A DNA stretch of 64,000 bases, from NCBI RefSeq assembly GCF_964204645.1, contig NC_134026.1:10566450-10630449 (forward strand), given 5' to 3'. Source of the DNA: Tubulanus polymorphus. Lineage: Eukaryota; Nemertea; Palaeonemertea; Tubulaniformes; Tubulanidae. The position numbers and the translations under genes are program-made. Every line of letters begins with the position of its first letter. Position 1 is the first letter of the stretch. Shown piece after piece: positions 14,801-26,800 of this stretch. A model generated the notes under the pieces. The model searched no databases. It was not told where the DNA came from and saw only the letters and a program-made list of their open reading frames with translations.

Positions 14801-17800
14801 TGTGCGCGCTTTCACGTTACCAGCTATTCAGTCACTTTAGTCACTATTAGAATGAATGGCAGCTTATTGGAACATTGCCAGTTTCCTGGAAACTTAAACT
14901 AGGCCACATGTCAAGGCATGTTTTCACACCATGCACACTAGAATTCAAACATACGTAGCTCATAGTCGGTCGGCTGTTTTTATCAAAAATAAAATTTATT
15001 TCAATGAATCCTAGAAAAAAGTTTTCACTCGGTACCTCTGAAGTCAGGTTGGTCGGGTTACGGCAAACAGACCATTATTTTGGGATGGCCTAAAATTCAT
15101 CACATATCAGAGGGTGGCTGAATATTGGGTCTTGGAAACCTCTTCCAATGTTGGCCACGGAAGCTAAAATATCGGTGGTACAGAAGAAATCGGCTATTAG
15201 ATCGTTTTAAGTCCTGGAATTTACCACTACAATATTCAGACCTCGACAGACCTTTTAGTTTGCTGCTTAGTATTTTCAGGTCACAAGAAATTACAATTTA
15301 TTACAAATTCTATCGAACAGAAAACACAGCGCTCATCTTCTGCTATGATTATTCAGCCTATTTTCATATCAAAAGTTCACGCGTTACAGCATCACCGTAG
15401 TGTACTGTACGAGCTTGTGTGTGTGTGTGTGTGTGTGGTGTAGCACTCCGCGTGCATGTGGAGGCCTCGTGTAAGTGAATATTCGCTTACACCTCAATGT
15501 CAATCAAAACAATCACCGGGTATTAAAATGAAACAATACCTATGGCAGATGAGTGAAATAATTACATCCTCACCAGCAATGAGCATTTGAAATCGGCACG
15601 TATACGGCACCTAGTCCAATGAAACGTACACCATTCTATGGCTTTCCCATAATTTTAGTAGCGCCGGAATTCCCCGTATATCCAAAAAACAATCCCATTT
15701 GTTCGTAGAGACAACGCCCCCCCAATCGAGGTCATTGCAATTTTATACGCGAGAGCTAAGAATTTTCCCGCCAAAAACAGTTTTTCGTAGAATTTTAACT
15801 CAGTTGACCATGTCATCGACGGAGGTTCGCCATCGCATCGATTATACGTCTTTTAAGCCGAGAACCAATGAAACAAATGCTCACATAAAAAAACGTACCG
15901 CGATTTTACATGAATTGGCTCAATGCCAACATCATATCGCTGACAAAGGTAAACCAAAAATGGATTGTCGCGGGCGATAAAACCAAAATCTTGAATTGTC
16001 GCCGGCGGCAAAACCAAAATATTGAATTGTCGCGACAAAACCAAAATATTGATTTGTCGCGGGTGACAAAACCAAATTAATGAATTGTCGCGGGTGATAA
16101 AACCAAACTAATGAATTGTCGCGGGCGATAAAACCAAAATAATGAATTGTCGCGGGCGATAAAACCAAAATAATGAATTGTCGCAGGCGACAAAACCAAA
16201 ATTATTGTTTTGTCGCGTTATTTTAGTTTTGTCATAATGTCGCCCTCATTTGCATATACGTGTTTTTTTTAAGCATGGCCCTTATCAGCCACCATACTAA
16301 AGCCTTAAGGTCGCGTAAAACTCGATAAACACTTCAAGCGACACAGCGAACGATCTCCTTTCCCCCACAGCGAACGCTTAACCTAGTAGAGGCTACTAGC
16401 CTATGTAGGCCTATGTATATGCGTAGGCCTTACATCCGGACAGATTGGTCGTAAGCCTATTGAATAACAACCCACCTAAATATCGTAAATTTTGTTTTGA
16501 AGATCAATCCAATGAGTCCGTTAATAAACGCAACAATTATTCTGTGTTTGTTTGAGACGGTAAAGCTCAGTACCGGTAGGCCTAAAGCCGCGTCAAACTC
16601 GATAAACACTTCAAGCGACACAGCGAACGATCCCTTTCCCCCACAGCGAACGCTTACTCCGAATGTCAAGTGTGAGTCCAGCATACGGAAAGGATTGTGT
16701 TATATACTTGTATTTAGTAAATACCTTGTGCATTTGACAATGATCGGTATGTACTGTAGGAAATATAGAGTATTGATGGTATTGATATAGAGGTTGAAGC
16801 CCGCGGCCGAATAAAGTAATATATTCTTTTATTTTGATACCTCGTCGACATAACAGCTTTTCTCCGCTATATCTCTTCGGCGTGTTTCGTTTAGGCCTAC
16901 GACTCCCTGGTACACTTATGATTTATCTTAGTAAATACACGGTTAATTTGATAACGAAAAGTAGGTATTGCTAAACTAACTGCATGACGCCCGCAGCCAA
17001 ATCACTGGTAGTAATAAATTAATTTGTACTCGATTTGATTCCCATGATGAGGTGAAACTCGCAGCTGATCCCCGGAACGACGATGTAGTGACACACGTCG
17101 ATTCGTCAATGTTTACGGCTCGACAGTGCTTTTAAAATCTAAAGTAGTAAATTTCCTGTATATCGGTAATACGATTTGATGAGGAAAATGGGCTATTGTT
17201 AAAATTAGTTTTTAAACCGCGACAGAATGTGCAATCTTTGGGTAATAAATTTGTTAATTTATGCTTGAATTGATAATTGATGTGACAAGAAACGTGCGGT
17301 AGATTTCGGAAAGAGGACTTAGAAAAACATGTCGGCTCTTTGAATGGGGCTCAATTTTCTATGTTTACGGCCCGACAGTGCTTTTGTAACGATGATTCTT
17401 CGAAATACGCACGGGGTATTTGTAGATCGAAGTGAGCTGAATGATATCAGACGGATTTTATCGACAACAGCGTCAAGGTAACAAAGCCTTTGTCCTTTTA
17501 GTAAAAATAGTGTGGAAGAAAATAATAATAATAATAATCACGCGGATATCAATAGGGTTTTCTGTGAAATAACAGAAAACCCTAATAATTAATAACATTT
17601 TAGAAATGGCCAGAATTTTAACTTAAAGGTTCAATCTCATTTTTATTTTACAATTGCGATTGGTATAATTTTTTTTAAACGGTCGTTAAAGCTTCATGTT
17701 TCGTCTGCAATTCACTGCAAATAGTTACGCAACTACGCACATTTCAGTGTTTTTGGCAGCTGTACACTCAATCGGCACCGTTCGTGACTAGCTTCACTGC

Positions 17801-20800
17801 GGAATTATCATTAATTAACATCGCCATATCACATCATCAACTTATATTGTGCCTTAAAACCCTAACAGCCGAAATAATTGAAATGCACACACGATTTCTA
17901 TCATTGAAAATTGAGAGAGTGGCCGTGTTTGTGTTCTGCTGCTTCGCGTAAATCCTGCGCGGTGGCGCCACCGTGCGGAGTGGGGCCGATACGTCCAGTA
18001 TTCACTCAGATAGAAATACAATTTAAATTGGTTTGAAGTTCTAAGATCACTTTTCTTCATCATCAAGAAAAGCTGCTTAAGTTAATTGCACAGCCTCTCT
18101 AGATGATTTATAAGAATTTTTAAGTTCACTGCCACTGATGAGATAAATCGTCATGGTGGGTGCACCGCAGTTTGCCATGATGAGTTACATCGTCATCGAT
18201 TCAATGTCATTTGAAGAATGACAAACATAGCCCTACTCGCCCACTTGACACATTCTTCATCAAAAATCGATACCATATCATTCTCATAAAGAAAAAAGCA
18301 TGGGACTCAACACGTTCCCCTGTTGTACTCAAATGTGAGACTCAAATGCATCAGATGCAGAAGACGGTCCTAGTTTTAGACGGCATGTCATGTTTTCATA
18401 CATACTTTTAATTATCTCATTAAAGTGACTCCCAATTTCTGATTTTTTTAGTTTATGTATGAGACCTTGATGCCATACGGAGTCAACAACTTCTTGAGAT
18501 CTATGAAGCAACAATACAATTTACCCAAGGTGGACAACTTGGAATATTTTTTAAAGTTAACATGTGATCTGTAGTTCTATTTTTTGGCATAAAACCAATC
18601 TGGTTGGGGGCTATTAGGTTTGCATTTATAGACGGACGACGGGCAACGGGCGCCGAAGGCGGATTGGGTCGATGAATAGTTTAACAATGAACCCTGAGGA
18701 CGTCCCTTTGATAAACGCGTATATGTGGATTCTAGAAAGTGTCTTAACCGATTCTGACTAGCTGACAAAGTCAGAAAAAAATGACGTCACTTGACGTCCG
18801 GTTTGAAGTTCATGGGGAAATCGGAAGTAGAATTACGTCACGCTAAAATCCGGCAGCCCACTAACTAAAATCCGGCAATTTATGAATCGGGTTATTTCAG
18901 AATGTATTTATTTCGTGAAATTTCGAACAAGATTGGGTCGATGAATAGTTTAACAATGAACCGCGTTGATCGAACGAGTTCGAAAATAGCTGAAATCCCC
19001 TTAGCAACGGGAGCGAATTCATGAAACAAACCGCGCGCCGGCGCCCGGTTCACTGCCATCGCAGGCTCGAATCCCGGAGAATTACGCTCTCGTGCGCGCG
19101 TGCGACAGTCAACCCCAGCCGCAGCGCTGAAATATGTAATCATTTATCAAATTTAATGACCCTAAAACTGCGATGAGTCGCGTTGCCGTACGATTTGCTT
19201 AAAATTTCACGGCAGCGCGGCGGCCCGAGGATGGATCAGCACGGTCTCGCTGCGAGGAGCAGCGACATCAAGGTCGGCAAAAACATTAGTCTCTGCCCCT
19301 TCTTTCACCAAATAAGGAATTCGCTACCGCTGGCCACGTGCATTATTAATTTTGAGCCGTAGATTCCCGGTACTCGACATTCCCCCGAGAATTAGAGACA
19401 AATAAATATTTTCGCGAGAGAAATCAATTTTTGTATTGACATTTGAATTTTACTGCTGATGATTTATTCAATTTTTTTTCTGGCAGAAAAAAATTATGCA
19501 ATCGATGCGTTTCAACGTGTCTTTCATTTTTTCGTGCCTTCCTTTACTTTTCAAATGGAGCTAATCTCTAAATTAACACCAGGTCAAATTCTTCTATCTC
19601 GCAAACCGTCTCAGTTTCACCATAATGTCGGTTTTTACATTTCGGGTTTTACAAAGTGGTTTATAAACCATTGAAAAATTCCTGATACAAATCGAAATAG
19701 TAATCTTTTTAGCAGTGGTAAACCGACCTTCCCCGGGTAGCCAAAGACCAGTTTATATTTAGTTAAGAAATGGGTCAAGTTATTTTCATAGAAAATTGAA
19801 TTTCATTAGATCTACAGATGAAATGAACAGGTCCGTCATAATTTTCCTAATCAAAATATTAGCCAAAATTTTTAATAACCAGAAATTAATCGAACCTTAA
19901 AGTTGAAGTTTCATCTTTCTTTCCCCCACCACTTAACTATATGGCATTAGTTTTCATTTTTCCAAGCTTAACAATAAGAATTGATTTAATTTCTTCAATA
20001 ATTTAATGCTTGGGGCCCAAATCTACAGAACAATTTCAACATCAAAATAAAATTGATAGACTTTAAGAGTTATAGTAAGAGTTTCTTGGCAGTTTCATTG
20101 ACAACAATTAATTTTCTCGGTGTTCCTTTAGTCACTGACATTATTTTAAGTGGTTTTGTTACACTCCGTGAACGAGGTTGTTTTCGAATCGTTATGATTT
20201 CTTAATCTTAGTCGTAAAAATTAAATCAAGCTGCAGTGACGAAGCATCCGTCACTTAGATTTCATCTAATACATATTAAGGTAATTAGTAAGTCTGTTAT
20301 TGAGAACTTGGCAAAAAACTTTGCCCAAACAGCTACCCAGTGTGATTCCTCTATAATTATCCGGCAGCGTTCTGTCGCCTCTTTTTAGTATAGGTACAAT
20401 AAGGCCTTCAGACCAAGATGTCGGGAATATACTGTTCAGAAAACGAAATTGAATTATTTGGCAAGTGGTTTGATAATGTAGTCTTTGCCATATTTAAGTA
20501 ACTCGTTAGTTATTCTGTCAAGACCTGGGGATTTACTGTTTGTAAGTTTAGACAGAGCATTGGATATTTCTTCTTCAGTAATTCGGTAGTCTAATTCTGT
20601 AAAAACATTGTCGGTTTCGGATAGATTGTCTTCAACAACGATTTCATGTTACAACTTGATACATATTCAAGATAATTGTAAGTAAATCAATATTGCTATG
20701 CACAGATTCCAAGATCTGCAACTTCTAAAAAATAATGCAGAAAAAAAACCCAGAAGTCTAGGAGGGGTTGATTCTGCTGATATTCCTCGATTCATTTTCA

Positions 20801-23800
20801 AACAATCGATTTGAATGTACAGGAATTACCACAAGAAATTCTGGCACCGAAAAAAAACAAGAGCTCTATTTACAGCAAGTGATTACCAGTATAGGCCTAT
20901 ATTAGACCTCGCAGTAAATAAAATCGGTCCAACATTTGTTAGCTGCAAAAGGTAGTTAGTTAGGCTAAGTAGAAGGAAATTTAAGCAATGCTAATTTTGA
21001 TCCAGTCTCACAGTTGCCAGTAAGGATTTGACTGCTGAGCAATTAAAAAACTTTTAGGAGCCAAATCAAACCAAGAACTTTGAAAATGGTAGTTGCCATG
21101 CTTGGTAACATACCCCATATTTGCACCTGCTTTGCTGAAATACAGATAGTTTTAAAACATTTAGTTGAAATTAAGGATATGATAATCGAATATGATCTTT
21201 TCATCATTCAAAAACCGTTGCTATATATACCAGAATAAATATAAATATATACCAGAAACCAATTGACTTTGAAACTGCTACAATCATAGAACATGTCCTA
21301 AACTACAATTTTGCAATGTGCTAATAAAATCAGGCCCGTGCCGATGGGGATTCAGGGGTAGCAAACAAAGCCCCTAAAATTTTCATTGTGCCCTTCAAAA
21401 AGCCAGTGCAAAAAGGTTTGGGTCAAGGTTTTTTGGGAAAATGAAAAGTAATCCATTCTCAAATGATTTATTCAGGTATCCAGGCACCTCATAGTGAAGA
21501 TCTGCCCTTTTTCAATAAGAAAGTACCACTTGTTACGGTGAAAAAGTACTTTCTTGAAATAGCACTGCCCCTCAAAATAGCTCAGCACGGGTCTAATAAT
21601 ATGCATAGATCCCCACATAGGGCCTAAATAGAACTACTAAGTAAATTTCACCATTCAATTCTCCCCATATAATTCTCCCTGGTAGACGCAGAAGCCAATA
21701 GCCTTGAAAATCACTTACAGTCATAGAAAGCATCATGATCTACAACTTTGCTATCGATTGTGATAACAAAATATGCATAGTCCTAGGTACCAATATGATG
21801 AAAACTAGGGGTCCAGGGACACCACGCCCACTTGGGAAGTGGTTTGAAATGCTCAACAGACTTAAAACTCACCACGCTCATAGAACATGTCACTAGCTAC
21901 AATACTTCTATTCAGAGGATTTTAATGTTAGCCACCGCCATTAGTGTGTCAAAGAATCTGTCTGCTATGTTTAAGAGCTTTCAAGGGTATGAACCAAGCA
22001 TCAAGACAATCCATTGAATCGTCTTAAAAACTTCCCAAAAAAATCTGTCAATGGATGAATGGACGGACGGTATAAATGGACAGACAGACTGAGGGACAAA
22101 AAGTGAACGCAATAGTCCCAAGTGATTGTCAAGGCATTGAGAAGGTCGGCATTGATCATCTGAGGGGGTGGGTTGAGACAGCAGATAAACAGCTGCATTA
22201 ATGTTTATGGAAAGCATTGCAATGTACATTGCAGGTTGGCAAGCTTATTTAGTTCTATCAGGGCCTATTCTTTCAATGCTCACCAATCTCTAAAATCTCT
22301 CTTTCCACTACTCTTTGGATCACGTGACCAGTTATGAGGAGAGTGGAACTCTACCTGCTGTTGAGGTGGTTAAGCTGGAAGAGTGACATCATCAAAATGG
22401 CCACCGTTGAAATCTCTATTTCGATTTGTTATTCAAGTTAGATTATCTACTTACAACCCCCACTGACTAAAAGCTGCCATTTTGACTCTCCTAATTCTAT
22501 TCTTATCAGACACTGTTGGAGAGTTGTCCAAGCACAGATTGGAGAGTACAAAAGAAAAGGCTCTTTGATTGAGCTACTTAGTTTTTTTCAAATAGGTAGC
22601 ACTGCATTTTATGCGATATGCATCCAATCTACAATGTTAGCTTAAATGATATAACTCTGATGGCAAAATACATGAAAGTACATGCACAAAAATTAATTAC
22701 ATTTGATACACTGTTAAGAAATGCAATTGATCTAATGCAAAATTAAGAGACACTCTTAGATAGGCTTCCATATAGGCTCATTGGACTATTGACAATGAAA
22801 TTAAAATAGTTTGCACAATACTTAGCTTTGCAACAATAGGAAAAAATGATCACTAAGTCGAATAGTACATCTAATTCTTTCTAATTCATTTATTCTGAAA
22901 CTATTTTCAACCTGGGTGCTTTTGCTATAGTAGAATTGATAATACATGAACGATAAAATTCTAATTTGAATAGTCCAATGAAAAAATGTTAAGCTTATCA
23001 GGGGTTTCAGGACATTATATCTAAGTTTTACATGATATGTTTGCTGTTATACTTGAATGAATGCACTATATATTAAAATAAACAAAATTTAGATGCCATC
23101 ACATGAACACATCTTTGAACTCAATGCCTTCAATCAATAATAGAAAATGGTTAACATAATACATCATCTTAAGTTACAGATATTTCTCATGTACAAATAA
23201 CAACTGGCTGAAAATAACTTACACAAAATATAATGTGATAAAAACTAGGGGCCCAGGGACATCATGCCCACTTGGGAAGTGGTTTCAAATGCTCAACAAT
23301 CTAACAATTTCAACATTCAACGCCCCCTGGTGACCATTTACAAAAACCAATGACCTTGAAACTCACCACAATCATAGAACATGTCAGCAGCTACGATTTT
23401 GTAATTGATTGTGATAACAAAATATGCCTCGTTACCAATTTAATATGGAAATACTAAGTCATTCTCCTATTCAACGCCCCCTGGAGACCATATTCAAAAC
23501 CCAATGACCCGAAACTCACCGCAATCATAGAACATGTCATGAACTACACTTTGCAATTGATCATGGTAACAAAATATGCCTAGGTACCAATATAATAAGG
23601 AAATACTAAGTTATTCTACTATTCAACGCCTCCTGGTGACCATATAGAAAAACTTATGTCCTTAAAACTCGCAACAATCATAGATGATGTCATGAGCTAC
23701 ACAACTTTCCAATTGATTGTGGTTACAAAATATGCATAGGTACGAATATAATAAAGAAATGCTAAGATATTGTATTATTCAACGCCCCCTGGTGGCCATA

Positions 23801-26800
23801 TACAAAATCCAATTACCTTGAAACTCACCACAATCATAGAACACGTTATGAGCTACAACTTTCTATTTGATTGTGGTAGCAAAATATGCTTAGGTATCAA
23901 TATAATGTGGAAAAACTTTTTCCCACTTACGAATGAGTACTGGTGACACCAAGATGGCCGCCAATTGCGTCATAATTGGCTGATGAAAAATACATGTCTC
24001 AGGTATAAAACATCCCTTTCCAAAGAATACCCATCACAAATTGTAATGAGAAATGGCAAACCAGTAGGAAGCTACAGGACTCAGAATTCGGGCCAAAATT
24101 AACATTTTTGGGCACTAAAAAGGTCATAGGACGGCCATCTTGAGTCCGACCGACCCAATTTTTGTTATGTTGATGGGCCCTGGGGGGATTCACATATATC
24201 CGAAAGATCAAGGTAATTGATCAAAGCATCTTCAAAATTTCCCTCAAAAAGTTCAAAAATGTGTAGAAAGTGCTGATTTTGGCGAACAACAATGGCTGCC
24301 AGTCGGCCATCTTGATTCTGACAGGGCCAGTTTTTGGGCTGAAGATGTGTCTAGGGTAGATACATGCGTAACACAAATATTAAGACATTACCTTGAAGCG
24401 TCTTCAAAACTTCCTAAAATAACTGGATTCCGTCTACGGACGACGGACGAAAAGTGAACGCAATAGCCCGCTGGGACTAAAGTCCCAAGTGGGCTAAAAA
24501 TAGACTGGAGGACCATAGTTTCCCTGGTCAAAAGCACTGTTTGTTTTGAAAAATCATGGTCGTTTTTACTTCCAGCTTGATGCGGTACACACAGCTTTTG
24601 CCGATTTTTTTCGGATTAATCACACGATTCAACAATCTCAAAGGCACTAAAATCTTTCTCAAACTTCTCAGTCTAGTGCAGAAATTTGTTATCTTCAAGA
24701 TAATTTTGCTTGAAGCGTTTGGATTACCAATGACAAAGGTTCCGAACTGGTGAAGTGATATACCTATCGACCGATCTAACGAGGATTTGGCTCCCTTGTT
24801 TTTTTTTGTATAATATAGTGCCCAGGATTAGGGTCAAAAAGTTTTTGCGTCAGGCCCATGGTGGAGGGTATTACTAGAATAATGCCACTTCGGCATTGTT
24901 AATAGACGGACGCCGGACGCCGAAGGCGCCCGGAGGACGTCCCTTTCGTAAACGCGTATATGTGGATACTACGAAGTGTCTTCTTAACCGATTCTGACTA
25001 GCTGACAGAAGTCAGAAAAAAATGACGTCACTTGACGTCCGGTTTGAAGTTCATGGGGAAATCGGAAGTAGAATTACGTCACGCTAAAATCCGGCAGCGA
25101 AATAACTAAAATAAGGCAATTTATGGATCGGGTTATTTCAGAATTTATTTATTTCATGAAATTTCGAACAAGATTGGGTCGATGAATAGTTTAACAATGA
25201 ATCGCGTTGATCGAACGAGTTCGAAAATAGCTGAAATTCCCTTAGCAACGGGGAGCGAATTCATAATAAACAAACCACGCGCCGGGGCCCGGTCCAGCCA
25301 TCGTAGGTTCGAATCCCGGAGAATTACGCTCTCGCGCGCGCGTGCGACAGTCAACCCCAGCCGCAGCGCTGAAATATGTGATCATTTATCAAGTTTAATG
25401 ACCCTTAAACTGCGATGAGTCGCGTTGTCGTACGATTTGCTTAAAATTTCAAGGCGGCCACGGTCTCGCTCCGCGGAGCAGCGACATCGCGGCCGGCAAA
25501 AACATTAGTCTCCGCCCCTTCTTTCACCAAATAAGGAATTCGGTACCGCTGGCCACGTGCACTATTAATTTTGAGCCGTAGATTCCTGGTACTCGACATT
25601 CCCCCGAGAATTAGAAACAAATAAATATTTTTTGCGAGAGAAATCAATTTTTGTATTGACATTTAAATTTTACTGCTGATAATTTATTCGATTTTTTTTT
25701 CTGGCAGAAAAAAATTATGCGATCGAAGCGTTTCAACGTGTCTTTCATTTTTTCTCGTCTTCCTTTACTTTTCAAATGGAGCTCATTTCTAAATTAACAC
25801 CAGGTCAAATTCTTCAATCTTGCAAACCGTCTCAGTTTCACCATAATGTCGGTTTTTACATTTCGGGTTTATGGTTTATAAACCATTGAAAAATTCCTGA
25901 TACAAATCGAAATAGTAATCTTTTTAGCAGTGGTAAACCGACCTGTCCCGGGTAGCCAAACACCAGTTTATATTTAGGTAAGAAATGGGTCAAGTTATTT
26001 TCATAGAAAATTGAATTTCATTTGATCTACAGATGAAATGAACAGGTTCGTCATAATTTTCCTAATCAAAATATAAGCCAAAATTTTTAATAACCAGAAA
26101 TTAATCGAACCTTTAGGTTGAAGTTTCATCTTCTTTCCCCCACCACTTAACTACATGGCATCAGTTTTCATTTTTCCAAGCTTAACAATAAGAATTGATT
26201 TAATTTCTTCAATAATTTAATGCTCGGGGCCCAAATCTACAGAACAATTTCAACATCGAAATAAAATTGATAGACTTTAAGACTGGTTAGTAAGAGTTTC
26301 TTTCCAGTTTCATTGACAACAATTAATTTTCTCGGTGTTCCTTTAGTCACTGACAATATTTTGAGTGTTTTTGTTACACTCCATACGTGAACGAGGTTGT
26401 TTTCGAATCGTTATGATTTCTTAATCTTAGTCGTGAAAATTAAATCAAGCTGCGGTGACGGAGCGTCCGTCACTTAGATTTCATCTATTACATATTATCC
26501 AATTTCAATAAATTAAGATTTAAAAGGGATATAACTGGAATAACTGGCGGATCTTACCTGCTTTCTTATCATCTTCAACTGTTTTTATCATCAATATTTC
26601 GTCGTAAAGCGACTTTCGTTGTCTCGGAGTTAAATTGAATATCAGTTCTTTAGCCCATGTCTCATCATCCTTAGCAGTCACGGCTGGACCTTTAGGCGGG
26701 GAAGAGAATGTACCCATCCATCTCAGATGACAATTAGACACATCGCCAATAACGCTTGTTGAGGTGGTTGCCTTACGATTTCCAAAATTTGAAGATGTGA

